DNA of 64,000 nucleotides, from NCBI GenBank assembly GCA_946406115.1, contig OX291543.1:24392815-24456814 (forward strand), in the 5' to 3' direction. Positions 1 to 14,249 of this stretch are shown one piece after another (the first letter of the stretch is position 1; each line of letters starts with the position of its first letter). Made by a program: the position numbers and the translations under genes. Source of the DNA: Apoda limacodes. Taxonomy: Eukaryota > Arthropoda > Insecta > Lepidoptera > Limacodidae. A model generated the notes under the pieces. That model was not told the origin of the DNA. It worked only from the letters and a program-made list of their open reading frames with translations, and searched no databases.

Positions 1-583
1 ATAACATGGACCCCACAATCATACCCATTATTTTGCTGGAGACATTCTTTGTCTATAAAGCCAACTGAACCTACAAACAAAAAAATAACATATAAAATAA
101 AACAACCTCTGAGAAATTATAAATGCACAAAGAAACAAAAAACTCCTTACCCTCAGTAGAAAAGTATGACATCAGATGACTTGCAAAGTCCCAAGCAACA
201 TTATGATTACTTCCAAAAGAAGAGTCATAGTGGAAAAAACAACTTTCAGGTTTTGAATAAACAAGAAGACTCCAATGTGAACCACCTGCCCTGTCAGGTA
301 TGTCATTATCATTGAGAGCAAAAAACACAAAGTTCTTTTTCTTTATGTGCAGGGGCTCTAAAAATGCCTTGATCTCTTCAGTTGGAACCATTTTTACACA
401 CTGGGTTACTTCTGGTGATACAAATAACAACTTATTGGCATTTTTAAATACAACATTCTCAAGATACTCAAAATAAAATGATATAACTGTATCATTTAAC
501 CAATAGGGTCCTTGCAGAAGATCTATGTCAGATTGATGGAGCAACACTTCATGGAAACTTAATACAATTGATGTTTTAGCCAT
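1..583 (-). CDS. SENP8: SENP8/DEN1-like NEDD8-specific cysteine protease, 5' part
   Basis: This is a Ulp1/C48-family cysteine protease of the SENP8 (DEN1, NEDP1) type, which processes the NEDD8 precursor and removes NEDD8 from proteins. The gene runs off the left edge. Coding exon 1 is 583-151 and encodes 144 residues plus one base. An 80-bp GT-AG intron (150-71) follows, and coding exon 2 starts at 70. Visible family marks are the N-terminal LSFHEVLL-Q-DIDLL and WLNDTVI-FYFEYLE stretches, SPEVTQ, FLEPL, the catalytic histidine in GGSHWSLLVY and the catalytic aspartate in FHYDSS. Exon 2 supplies the QNNGYDCG block with the catalytic cysteine. The intron is phase 1 and the frame is kept across the junction, so the open reading beyond 150 is intron read-through. 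The ATG at 583-581 is the first in frame and matches the short N-terminus of the family. No break is seen. Confidence 0.93.
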
Positions 584-2262
584 AGCATAAATTACTTTAA
601 TCTTCTTTTATAACTTCATCCAAATAATGAGCTTAAATAAAAACAAAGTCATAAGAACAGATACAATAGAAAATAAAGTAAATCCAAGTACCTCCTTAGT
701 GTTTTTAATATTTTTAGGTTTTATATTTTAATTGAATGGGACCTTCAAAATTGCTTTTTCAGCTGAAACATGTATGTATATACCTACACAATACCTACTA
801 AAATTCATTCAAGCCAAATCTACCATGAGTACATATTAGATTTTTAACAACATTTGATAAATTCTTGGTACCAGTGTCAAATGTGAGGTTAAACAAGGGC
901 CAAAAGAACTTGGGTTTTATAATACCTATATAACAACTATTGTGAATCTAAAACCTTGTGATCAGATTTTGTTCTAAACAATTCTCATTAACAGCAAGCC
1001 TTTAGCACGATTATTGTAATTATTAAATCAAATATATGGTTGAAAAGTTAGAATGAGATCTCAAAATTAATGACCTTTGAAAGTAATGTCTCGTAAAATA
1101 AAGACTGGAAGAGCCCTTAGACAGACAGAGCTCCCACACTACATAGATCCCCTGTTATTTTTTTCTGTGTCACACATTCACAGTTCGAATCCCTAAAAGG
1201 GTGTAACCAGTAAATTAAAAAGTATGTGCAATGACCAATGACTTTAGTAACGCGTGGCAGGAGGTGAGGCTATTGCCAGAACCTATTCAATTATTACCTT
1301 ATATAATTGTCCGCTCAAAGTATACACTACATAGAACTTCTGCACAAAATTTTCAATCAAATTTATATTTTTGGTCCCTTCATACACAATAAACTTAATC
1401 ATAAATTAAATGTTTACTATAAAACCAAATCTGAATTATGATGAAATTGGAAACCTATTAATTGATGATTTGACATTACAGGTGCAAACCTGGTTCAGAT
1501 TTCATAGTTTCCTAGACTATTTATAACTTGCAACACTTAAGTAGTATAAAAAATATACCTAACATTGTAAAACTCCTTTAAAATTTTTAATTAACATAAC
1601 TTATGTATGTTTACATAATATAATTTAGATATATTTGGTAGTGTGGAGCCCCTGTTATACCGCCCCTGTCTAATCCAGTGCCCAATCACTGTTGAATGTA
1701 AAGCCAGCACTACATATTCAACTAACAGCCCAACACTGCATGCAGGCTGTTTGAGCATGTATGACTGTTCGGCCGTATTGGGTCGTGTTGTGTTGGCAGC
1801 AGTTAGAATGTTGTTCAATCGTGTAGAGAGTCTGCTAGTGTAAGCTTGAGTGTTAGAAGGTGTTGGGCAGTTGGACGAATATGTAGTGCCTGCATGATGT
1901 TAATCATCACTAGGGTATGATTGAACAGGTTGCAACTTGTACTTATTTTAGTATGAACATTTGTTTGTACACCATTATTTCCTAATGTAAAGTTTAGTTA
2001 TTATTTTTTGTATGTTCTATAGCATGAATGACGTTAATTTTATAATGAAACATAAGCTCTGTGTTGTGTTGTTTAATAACTTAATTCTATTACATACATA
2101 TGTAGTATGATAAATAGTTCAGATAGAATCTTATTAATTTAATATGTAATTTGTCAGATTACAAGGTGCTCTTTCACAAAAATTCTGGACTATAGGTGGC
2201 CTTAGGCAGTACTCTATAATCCAACAATTTAATAGTCCGACACTGCCTTTGTTGGATTACCA

Positions 2263-2297
<35 letters not shown>

Positions 2298-2325
2298 TCA
2301 TCGTACAAATGTAATTTAAATAGTA
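584..2325. other. Intergenic/5' flank, no gene recognised
   Basis: AT-rich sequence upstream of the SENP8-like start. A higher-GC patch at 1640-1860 is open on both strands but resembles no known protein. At 2205-2258 there is an 11-bp inverted repeat (TAATCCAACAA / TTGTTGGATTA) ending in ACCACTGTA, like the end of a pogo/Tc1-type element, but no partner end was found. A (TA)n run follows at about 2262-2294. Confidence 0.5.
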
Positions 2326-2885
2326 AAACATCAAAATATACAGCAGATTTATTGGTATACAATTGTTTTAATTTTGAGTTTATTGATGAACTAGCAAATT
2401 TGGTTATCAGGATGGGATTATTACAACGACACCCTTGAATAAAGCCAAAAGTTTACTATAGCAATCTTTAGTTCATCTATGCAGAATGAGATAATAATTA
2501 TAACAACTCTCTGAGATATGAGATAGCTTATGTCCTTCTTAAACTATCAAAATATTCAGCAGATTTATCAGCATACAATTTTCTGAATATTCCAAATGTT
2601 TTTGAGTTTATTGTTGAACTAGCTTCGGTCAGAGTAACTAAAAGGGGGCGCAAGGGATGTTGCTCCACCCGTGCTTAACTCGGCTATCAGGCTGGGATTT
2701 CTACAACAGCCTTGTTTATAGCAAAAAAGTTTGCCATAGCAAGCTATAGTTCGTCTATTAAGAATTCGGTTATATTCACAGCAAGTTATGAAGTAGCTTA
2801 TGTCCTTCCACGTCTTGTGTCAAATTTCAGCTCAAGCGGATGATCCGTTGCGACGTAAATTAAGGGTCTAAGTAACTAAGTAAGA
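2326..2885. repeat. Two diverged head-to-tail copies of a lepidopteran interspersed repeat
   Basis: About 2330-2546 and 2547-2810 read in parallel: TCAAAATAT-CAGCAGATTTAT, GAGTTTATTG-TGAACTAGC, TATCAGG-TGGGAT, then AGCTTATGTCCTTC. The second copy carries the longer 3' part (GGGCGCAAGGGATG and the downstream cytosine-rich stretch). Phrases of this kind recur at 43.7-44.1 kb and 56.3-56.6 kb and belong to a family scattered through lepidopteran genomes. Confidence 0.55.
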
Positions 2886-4627
2886 AGCAGTAATGAGAAT
2901 TTCTCAGCACCTCCTTTTGTTCACGCCAATTATCTTATCACATTTTTGAAACCTCTTATTTCTTATACATACTTTCATCAAACCTTTAAAATTTTAATTA
3001 TGAAAAGACTTACCAATTTTGCTCCAAGACAAAATACCAATATTCATTTAAATTTGATATCTCATGTAAACATAAGTTTAATTATACAAGTTATAACGAA
3101 TAACAAAATAAATAAACACCTTTGATCACATAATTTCTATTGCTTTTACATAACTTCGATAATTTACACAAAAATATTAGAAATAAAAACAAATCAGCTT
3201 TTTTGATTTTTTGGTACTATTCCAATGTTGCCAGATGCTTGTCATATAGGCTACGGTCCAGCAAACGACCTCAAAATACCATGTACCTCATACTAAATAG
3301 GGATACTCCATGTAGTAAGATGTATTAAGTTGGTTTTCGTTGTAGTTAAACATCTGGACCCGTTGTTGAATTTTGGCAGCGACAGTTGAAGTTTATTTAC
3401 TTTTGTATACAGTAGATTTCTGCTTGTTCTAAGGTTTTCTGGGATTTAACTGTGATTTTCAAGAAAAGATGAATCAAACATAAAAAATAATAAATAATAA
3501 TAATAACTAATATTTAACAGTGACAGATAAAACAACTAAAAAAACATGCTATGATCGGTGGTTATTTGTAGTCAGTTGGTTTATATTGGATTATTTTAGA
3601 TTCAGGTCGTGGACCGGTGGCTATGATAGATTTGGTCACATTTGGTCGAATATGGTCGTTGTTTATCGTACCTGAACCGCACTCGTTGTCACTTCTAAGA
3701 TACAGTGTTTATAAAATAAATACAACGAAACTTAAAATAAAAATACAGTGGTTTTACTGTTTCAAAAAGCTTTATTCAACCACATTTATAAAGATTTCAC
3801 GCGCTATCATCGTCATCTAGGCCTATAGCTACAGCATTCTCTTTTATATACATATATACACATCTCGGAATAATGTTTAAACATTTTTTCCATTAGGTTT
3901 CTAATCAATACAAATTGAATTAAATTTTAATTCAGAAAACGTTCTATTTGCGAGTGGGTACCTCACAGTATTTGCAATATTAGCTGTGTTTCTTTCACGG
4001 GGAACAACCTCGGCATAGATAGAGCGTATAGACATTCTGACATCGCGATAATAAATCGTTTTATTGACCAAATCAACGAATGTAAACAAACAAGATTTAA
4101 TTACAGTGCTTCTGGCAGCACTGTACAATTCTTCCCATACGTCCCAGAGGATTCATTCGTCCCCAAGGACAGGCTAAGGTCTTAGATCATGCTGTCAATT
4201 CTTTGGTAATTGTTTTTCATTCGTAGTAATTTTCAGATAAAGTTTTCGATAGTTTTATAAGTTAAGACAGTTGCCATAGAGAAAAGTTATTATAACAAAA
4301 ATAGTTGCTGAAGCTAATTTGCAACACTACCGCAACTATGGGCCTCTCTGTCTTTTTAACATGGAAATTTAGCAAATTTATTATAATTATTAAATATAAG
4401 TATATTATTCCACAAAACAGTAAGAGATAGCATGGTAGAAAATCTAACAGTTAAAGTTAAGATATCTTACCCTATAGGCTTGCCAGATACCCCGTATTTA
4501 AAGGGTTATCCTGTTTTTGAGGCCTTAACCCTTTACGGCATGAAATATTAAATAAGAAAAAAAATGGTTTTTTTTTTATTGAATGGCTTTATTGAGCCTT
4601 GAAAATGATTTTTTTTTTGCGTCTAGC
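2886..4627. other. Intergenic, no gene recognised
   Basis: Unique-looking AT-rich sequence. Short open frames at 3140, 3617 and 3901 have no recognisable motif, no coding-like composition and no splice context. Confidence 0.5.
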
Positions 4628-4821
4628 CTTCAAGCCCAATGTGCCTTAAGCACACAAAATTACACTCGTGTGTCCACCAAGTCCTCCGTATCACGGAACA
4701 CATTCTCACTGGCTTCCAATCAGTACTAGGTAAGTCACACGGGTGCTGTCTTTTTAGATGTAGCGAAAGCCTTCGATAAAGTCTGGCACAACGGTTTATC
4801 AGTTGCCAAACCGCCTCGTAC
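4628..4821 (+). mobile_element. Jockey-like non-LTR retrotransposon, 5' segment of an interrupted RT
   Basis: Translation in shifting frames gives parts of the reverse transcriptase palm of a jockey-clade element: CVHQVLRITEHILTGFQ, then VFLDVAKAFDKVWHNGL containing the first catalytic aspartate region, then YQLPNRLV. The reading stops at 4821, where a T-rich tract begins, and resumes in family order at about 6551, so this segment and 6551-7830 are one element split by an insertion. Several frameshifts show that it is dead. Confidence 0.75.
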
Positions 4822-6550
4822 TTTTTTTATTTTATTTATTTATTTATTTACTAAGTAGGCCCTAAAAATGCGCTTTTACATGTCAATTTTAATATAAAAG
4901 TACATGTAGCTATGTATTTGAAAAAAAAAACAGTACAAATAATATTGAGAACTATAAAACATATCAATAAGTAGGTAACAATACCACAAATAAACGTAAG
5001 TTCAAATACAAATAGTAAAATTATAATAATATGTCAAAACAAAAAAAGTGGAATCATAAGTCAAGTTACAAATATAAAATTATATCAATAAAAAAAACTA
5101 TTAACTATTTAAATGTTTCAGAAAACATGTTAAAAAAATTTTTTGTTAAGTCCAATTATTCTTGTCATTTAAATACTAGTCAACAGTGTTATTAATGCCC
5201 TCCCTTTATCAAATGAATTTAAATTTCAGATTTAAATTGATGTTAAGGCAAGTTCAAGGTAGTCTGTGCGATCTTTATATAAAAGCGTACACACTGCTCG
5301 ACAAAAGAATTGTTAAGTTTTGAAGAGGACTAGTAACATCTATTAAATTATGTTTATTTTGGAACTAAGCAAAAGATTGTTTACTGCAAACCAATTAATT
5401 ATTGCTGATAAGGCATCATTGACATCGTCATAGTTTTCTTTTTCCTATCAACATAAAAATTAAGGACATGTCATCAGCAAATAAAACAACGCACAAAATT
5501 TTTTAGCAAAATAAGGCAAATCGTTGATATAAACCAAGCACAAAAACGGCCCCAATATACATCCTTGTGGAACCCCCATTACCACTGCTGATCCTGAAGA
5601 TTTTGTACCATTTAAGTCATCTATTTGTGTTCTGCAACTTAGGTAAGACGATACAAGATCGAGTGCAGATTCTTTAACACCGTAATATTCTAATTTGCAA
5701 GTAAGAGCCTCATGTTCGAGCAGTCGAAAGCCTTGGATAGGTCGCAAGAGACTCCAATTGCATTTTAATGATTTTCCCAAGCTGAGAATATGTGCATCAT
5801 AAATGATACTCCTGCATCAGTAGTTGAGCGTTCTTTTTTAAAACTATATTGTTCACTATGAAATAATTTATTTGAAGTAAAGTATGATAATAGTTAATTT
5901 TATATAATTTGTTCAAAAATCTTACTTAGTGCAGGCAAAATAGAAATGGGTCTCAAATTATTAAGTTCTTTTGTGCTACCAGATTTAAAAAGTGGTATAA
6001 TCATACTAAACTAAATCAGGGAATACACAACGTCTAGCCATTTGTTAAAGATAACTGCCAAAAAAGGAGCTAATGTGTCTATAATGCCGTTTAGAACATT
6101 AACTGATAAACCTCACTGACCTCCAGTATTTTTTAAGTTCAGCTATTTATAAGCTTTAACTATGTTTAGTGGCGTTAAATGTTTAAATTTGAATTGAATG
6201 TTATTTATTTTTGTATGTCTTTTTAAATTGTTGGGGCTCTTAAAGGCGAAGAATTTATTGAGTTTGTTGTTGTCATAGGTATGTTAGTAAAGAACTTTTC
6301 AATGGAATTTGCGACATCAGTATCAGTTTTTATCATAATACCTTATACTTTTTTTTTTGTTTTACATTAATACTGAAGTATTTTTTCAGTGGATTCCTAA
6401 TTTTTCCGGTTTCATTCTTAATAATATTCCAAGTTGCTTTGATTTTATTCTTAAAAAATTTAATTTTATCACTTAAGTACTTTGATTTGGCAGCCTTACA
6501 TACTTTTTTAAACAATTTAGTGTATTTTTTCACGTAAGTACTCATCAAAC
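4822..6550 (-). mobile_element. 5'-truncated CR1/jockey-like non-LTR element inserted in the jockey copy
   Basis: On the minus strand this element begins near 6550 with a lysine-rich linker (74 codons, 6557-6333) of the kind found between endonuclease and RT domains. It continues to an RT block at 5780-5460 containing VVMGVPQGCILGPFLCLVYI, and ends at 4822-4853 in a T-rich tract on the plus strand, a (TAAA)n/poly-A tail on its own strand. Frame breaks lie between the blocks, and the FADD-type catalytic box is not intact. It sits within the reverse transcriptase of a plus-strand jockey copy, so it arrived later. I could not settle a target duplication. Confidence 0.75.
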
Positions 6551-7830
6551 GAGACAATTTGTCGAATCACAGCTTTCGCTATAGAGTCGGAGGCACCCTA
6601 TCTTCCCCCCGTCCTATACATGCAGGAGTCCCACAGAGGTCGTTGCTCTCCCCTATCTTGTACCTTCTGTACTCTAATGACATCCCTAAAACTTTAGGTA
6701 CCCAATTAACCCTCTTCGTGGACGATATTTACACCACTGGCAGGCAAGTGAGTCGAATCACTGAGAGACTCCAATCCGCTATCACCGGCGACCATCATAG
6801 GCGAATGGTTTCGAAAATGGAGAATCGAAGTGAATCCCGACTAAAGCTCTGCCGTCCTTTTCACCACTGGCCGCCCTCCATGACCGTCTTCCCTCTCACC
6901 CTTCGGCCGCGCCATTCCTTGGCCATACAAGGCAAAATATCTTGATGTGACCCTGGATGGGCGTCTGAACTTCCGCGATCACACCAAAATAGTAAGAGAC
7001 CGAGCCATTTTTGTCCTCGGTCGTCTATATCTTAGGATAGGCAAGTCTAGTAAGATGTCGCTTAGAAAAATATATGACTCTTTACACCACTTGCATCCGC
7101 CCCATACCAGCATACACTAGTGTCGTCTATGTGTTGTCTACATGCAACTTTTTTGAGCATACGCCCATGACCGCAACTGCCAGGTCTTCGAAGTATTGGG
7201 GAATCGCAGGGCGCTCGAAGTCCCTGTGCAGGTCCGCATTCCGGGCAAACCAGGGGACTCCGGAGGTTTTAGAGGGTCTGGAGTTTGTGGAGGATACTTC
7301 GAAGACCTGGCAGTCAGCTTTTTTGAGCATGCGGCCAATCACCCTGACCGTTTAATTGTGCAATTCACAAACTACCCTTCCCTGACCGACCACTGCATGA
7401 TCGAAAAACCAATGTTAGGCGGCCTCGGCACGTACTAACAGCTCCAGACGACGATCTCGTTATCCAGATAGCGAGAATAGTCTTGTCGACTTCCCCTAGT
7501 AGCCCCCCCTCCCCCCTTAGACGACCCCAACGTCCCCAGGTTCGTCGGCGAACGTACGGATCTACAGCCCGCAAGCTCATCTCATAAAAAAGGTATCAGA
7601 GAGTGCCGGGCCGCTTCTCGCCCTCACTCACTCGCAATAGCAACCGCGTAGCGGGAAACTGGCCCTAACTTACCTTCGGGTTCGAGGATCACGCTACTCG
7701 AAGTGACGATCCCAAGAGCGACCACCTAAGCCGATGCTCTCACCGCGGGGAGCCCGTGAGCTTCGGGCGCTATAAGGTTTGAGACTCCTTCAGAGTCTCG
7801 TCCCAAAAGCCCAGTGGAGTAGTACTTAAC
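6551..7830 (+). mobile_element. Jockey-like non-LTR retrotransposon, 3' segment with an inverted internal piece
   Basis: This continues the element interrupted at 4821. It shows LSNHSFRYRVGGTLSSPRP, a VPQ-SLLSPILY box (the glycine of the usual PQGS has changed), LTLFVDDIYTTG with the FVDD catalytic pair, then an AKYLDVTLDGRLNF segment after a frameshift, and a C-terminal FFEHAANHPDRLIV stretch at 7310-7360. Between 7176 and 7314 the coding sense switches to the minus strand: VPWFARNADLHRDFERP reads there. A GC-richer 3' region continues to about 7830. Open frames on both strands around 7127-7580 are products of this inversion, not genes. Confidence 0.8.
7176..7314. repeat. 20-bp inverted repeats bounding an inverted segment
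   Basis: Arm 1 (7176-7195, ACTGCCAGGTCTTCGAAGTA) and arm 2 (7295-7314) are exact reverse complements. The 99 bp between them code on the minus strand, while both flanks code on the plus strand. Confidence 0.85.
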
Positions 7831-7839
7831 TGTAGTAGT

Positions 7840-8585
7840 CATTCGGAAAATTTTCATTCAGAAAAAATTTTAAAAATGCAATTAGGTATGTTGCACTTTA
7901 GAATGGTAGTTTGGTTAATACAGCTCAAATTTCGTTACATAACATATGTGGTTTCCAATTGAATTTATTAGCTATATATAGTCCAAAGTGTAATTGCTCA
8001 TTTGATAATTCTAAGTGTTTACAATAACGTACATTGAACTTGGTTTATATATCAAATAGAAGAAAGACAAAGATGATTATGGCTCGCAATGACTGGCTTG
8101 GTACGATATTTAAAATGCGTTGAGTGTATGTGCATAAGCTTAGTTTTTTGATAGCTAGACCAAAGTCGTGTGCCCATTTACATGTCAAAAGTTTTTTTGC
8201 ATTTTAACTTGTGCTACCTTCAGGACCTTTTTAAAGTATTCCATTTTTTTCTAATTTGGAAAAGATGGTAATATTAATTAAATAATCTTATGCCTTAGAA
8301 AACTCTACAAAGATAGTAAAACTTTATTTCTTATTTAAGTATTTGTTTATATCATAACTAAGCACGTTCAAAAGTTTGGAGCTACTCCGGTTGTTATGAA
8401 AACCGTACTGTTTTTCATTAATATTGTTATCTATAAAATATTTATTTTTTTCGTTTCCGGAATTCCTCTCTATTATTTTATCAATACATGACAGTATGGT
8501 TATTGGCCTGTCGTTATTTATGTCGCTGAGACTGCCATTTTCATAAACGGGTCTTATTATGTGTTATACATGTGTTTATTATCTG
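7840..8585 (-). mobile_element. Decayed non-LTR reverse transcriptase remnant
   Basis: Minus-strand translation gives RT blocks in order. RPVYENGSLSDINNDRPITI and CIDKIIERN (8560-8450), KQYGFHNNRSS (about 8400) and a FSKA block come first. After a deletion follow KWAHDFGLAIKKLSL (about 8180) and FNWKPHM (about 7950). The PQGS and FADD boxes are missing, and stops and frameshifts are frequent. The clade looks CR1/jockey-like, but the fragment is too poor to place. Confidence 0.65.
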
Positions 8586-8833
8586 CATGATTACAAATTG
8601 AGTAGCGTAGTTATTAATTAGGGAAATTGTCCGGAATGTTGGTAGCCCACAACCCACTCAGAAAGGTCCAAAAAAAATGGCTTTAACTATTTGTTCGTAG
8701 TGCACTCTCCAGTGACATCAGTATATAAGCTTCTTGGGTTTTAACAATTAAATTTGTGGATTTTAGGGGTTTTTGACTTTTGCTTAGGGAAGAATTGTTT
8801 TAGGAGTTGGCAACCCGTGTCTGGCAGACAATG

Positions 8834-8841
8834 AACGAATG
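8834..8841. repeat. 8-bp target site duplication, left (AACGAATG)
   Basis: Identical to 9829-9836 and directly abutting the hAT-like termini. Confidence 0.85.
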
Positions 8842-9828
8842 CAGTGTCTCCAACCACGCCGTAATTACGGTAAACCTACCGTATTTCTTATGGATCTACT
8901 ACCTCCTGTAGTCGTCTTAATACGGTGCTATATTCTACCGTAATTTCATCTGTTTAAATAAGTCCTTTAAAAATTGCTTAATTTCTATAGTAGCAACACC
9001 AAATACCTCATTTTAAGAAGTTTCATGATATACTTTCATATTAGCAACAATGCAAAGTTCACAGGGAATTTTCCAAAATTAACTTCTGTGTACATAGACA
9101 AGATTGATATAGGTAATGCGACCTAATAACGAACATCATAAATATCTAAGATAATTTATACAACACTATGGTAATTAAAAAAAAAATTACTCGTTCGTTT
9201 GCTGTTTTGATAATTTTTTTTCCGTTCGGTGCGATTTCTCGATGAAAACATTGTAACAATCAGTGATTCTAGTTACTGAAGTGACAATAGTGGTGGAAGG
9301 CCTTCAAAAAGAAGTAATGTCACTAAAAAAAACTAGGAATTTGATGAAACTTGCACTGCTCCCTAAGTTGGACGATAAATCTAATCCAACTAAAAAAACT
9401 ATTTTTGTATTCCGAGCTACATTTTTTGAGATATGCGCGGACAAACATACATACATACAGTTCTGAAATTTGGTATATACGTTAAGAACTGGTATAGGCT
9501 AACATATACAAAAACTGTGCAATTCTTACAATATTACATACAAACGGGTCGAACTGATAACCTACTTATTTGAAGTCGGTTAAAATCTGATAAATATCCA
9601 TAATAGGTTTTTAACTTAATTTAAGTAATGTTTAACTCTAATACTTAATAAAGTATTCTGTAAGTATAAAAAATACCAACAATTCAGTCTACTTTAGCAA
9701 TTTTGTTTAATAAAGGTTTTCTGTAATTTTACCGTATTTTTATTTTTTGTTTGCCATAATATTCAGTCATATACCGTACTTTTAGACTAGCAACACAATA
9801 ATTTTTACAGTAGGAGTTGGAGACACTG
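8842..9828. mobile_element. Non-autonomous hAT-like element
   Basis: The element is 987 bp. It begins CAGTGTCTCCAAC and ends in the exact reverse complement, with looser similarity further in (GTAA and ACCGTA motifs at both ends). It is bounded by an exact 8-bp duplication, AACGAATG. CAG-starting inverted repeats and 8-bp duplications are diagnostic of the hAT superfamily. The interior has only a 67-codon frame at 9263-9466 with no transposase motif, and a GAAGTCGGTTAAAA repeat tail at about 9571-9586, so other repeats lie nested inside it. It would need a transposase in trans. Confidence 0.85.
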
Positions 9829-9836
9829 AACGAATG
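9829..9836. repeat. 8-bp target site duplication, right (AACGAATG)
   Basis: Second copy of the hAT-like target duplication. Confidence 0.85.
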
Positions 9837-10002
9837 ACAATTTGCCATTCTCAAAATTTCAGTGGGCTGTGTGCGTGCACTTAACAGTTTCCAATACTTA
9901 AATTTTTCCGATTATATTTATCTCTTGTAGTTAATTAAAGTAAGTACTTCATCTATTCATTTTCTTCACTAAAATATTATCTAATAAACAGCATGGTTAG
10001 AG

Positions 10003-10164
10003 ATGACTAATCCTTCTTGCCAGTTTTCCGCCTGTTCTGGAAAATCCCACGAGATATGTATTAAATGTTTCCTGTGTTATACTATTTTAAACAAAGATGA
10101 TCTTGTTACTTATCATATACAATCTCATAGAGGTCAGTATTATTCATGCAATATTTTCTGTTGA
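10003..10164 (+). CDS. Candidate 53-codon small ORF with one C2H2 zinc finger
   Basis: I do not recognise a named gene. The frame from ATG 10003 to TGA 10164 encodes 53 residues. Residues 22-42 fit the C2H2 finger pattern exactly: C22-x2-C25-x12-H38-x3-H42. Further cysteines at 6, 11 and 19 could bind metal. It lies 258 bp before the coding start of cytochrome c on the same strand, so it may be a short peptide in a cytochrome c leader, an exon of another gene (a weak GTCAGT donor follows the second histidine), or a fossil. The frame is open only back to 9988. Coding status is unproven. Confidence 0.35.
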   Translation: MTNPSCQFSACSGKSHEICIKCFLCYTILNKDDLVTYHIQSHRGQYYSCNIFC

Positions 10165-10422
10165 TTACGTAATCATGTTACGACACCTTGAGCCTTGAAA
10201 CCAATTTTAAATTTCTTGACATTGATCCTGACCTAGTTAACAATGTGATCCAAATTCCTTAATGACTCCGATTAATCTTAAGTCATTTTGTGATACATAA
10301 TTTCATATTTAATTCAATATTTAGGTATTTCACCAGAAATTGCAACAACCTTGCAATTTATGGTCTAGTGGTCACATGGTCGATTTTAACCTCTGCTTTT
10401 ATTATGTTTCAGAACTGAAATA

Positions 10423-13224
<2,802 letters not shown>

Positions 13225-13482
13225 AATAAATACTATTGGTAAACAAAGTAAAAATTAGGAAAATTAACACACAGAATAGGAAGCATTTTCCATTATATTT
13301 CTGGAATCTACTTCTTATTTTTTATTTATTTAATTCTCAATTTTAACAAACATAGTGTAATTGTTGTCTGACAACTCTGTTACCAATGTAGTACCATGGT
13401 ATTATTGATAGCTTATGCAGTATTTATTGTACATTTGTGACTCATTACTAGTTTCATTCATTGATCATTACAATAGGTTTCT

Positions 13483-13488
13483 AATAAA
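13483..13488 (+). promoter_or_regulatory. Probable polyadenylation signal of cytochrome c
   Basis: AATAAA lies about 260 bp after the stop codon. Another AATAAA at 13225 is almost on the stop codon and is less likely to be the main signal. Confidence 0.5.
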
Positions 13489-13824
13489 TATTTATGAGTG
13501 AATGTTATTAAATTATTCCTAGATGTCGTAATTAGGTTTTTATTTTAGACAATTCCTCTGTTTATGTACATATACTAAACCTACCCTTTGTAAAATTGAA
13601 ACAGTATCCGATTTTTGTTACCATTTATTTAACTGTATGGAGGAAAAAAATGTTAAGTTAATTTTATTTTTGGTTTTTTTTGAATACCTTTCTGCTTATT
13701 TTCCTATTCCTGCAAAGTTTACTTTTATGTTCCTAAATAGGTATTTTTTATTTTTTCTGTTTTTTGCTCATATTAAGGCGTTAGTCACTCTTGTGGTTTT
13801 GAAGCTTTTTGCAAAAAGTCTCGA

Positions 13825-13945
13825 GCACTCCAGGCTCTGGAATTCGAGGGTAAAGTATGCAAGTAAATCTTACCTCTTGAGACCAGTGCAAGCACTTGCA
13901 AACTTTTACTCCCAAATTCACGAGTCTGGCGTTCTTTGAAACTCT
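13825..13945. repeat. Imperfect inverted repeat 3' of cytochrome c
   Basis: CCAGGCTCTGGAATTCGAGG with the following GTAAAGTATGCAAG pairs imperfectly with CTTGCAAACTTTTACTCCC and AATTCACGAGTCTGG. The arms are about 35 nt around a 50-nt loop. Open frames on both strands here are a by-product of the symmetry. Confidence 0.5.
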
Positions 13946-14249
13946 TTGCAGCCTTATTGTCTGAATGGGGTATGTGGTATGTGACTGTAAGGCACTGCTG
14001 CAAGGAGACATTAATTATTATAATATAGCTATATTCATTTGAAATTATTTATTATGTGCCTAAATGTAAAATCATACAAATCTATTACACCATATGTACA
14101 TATGAGTTTTGTCAGCGGCGGATCCAGGATTTTATTTAGGAGAGATTTTCGCAAAATTGTGTTTTCGTATTTTGTATTAATCATTTTAATATGTTTCTCC
14201 GCTCAACTTCGATATAGTTCTCAACTCAGGTAACCTGCTTTACGGGATC

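Noticed and set aside
119..150. C-terminal 26 residues of the 170-codon frame in the SENP8-like gene
   Set aside because: They are intron read-through; the GTAAGG donor at 150 and the matching exon at 70-1 with the catalytic cysteine show the real continuation.
1170..1200. AGTTCGAATCC resembling a tRNA T-arm
   Set aside because: No acceptor, D or anticodon stem could be paired around it.
1591..1843. Opposed 75- and 66-codon frames
   Set aside because: Antisense overlap in a GC-richer patch with no recognisable domain.
7127..7580. Several overlapping frames on both strands
   Set aside because: They are explained by the inverted segment of the jockey-like element; none is an independent gene.
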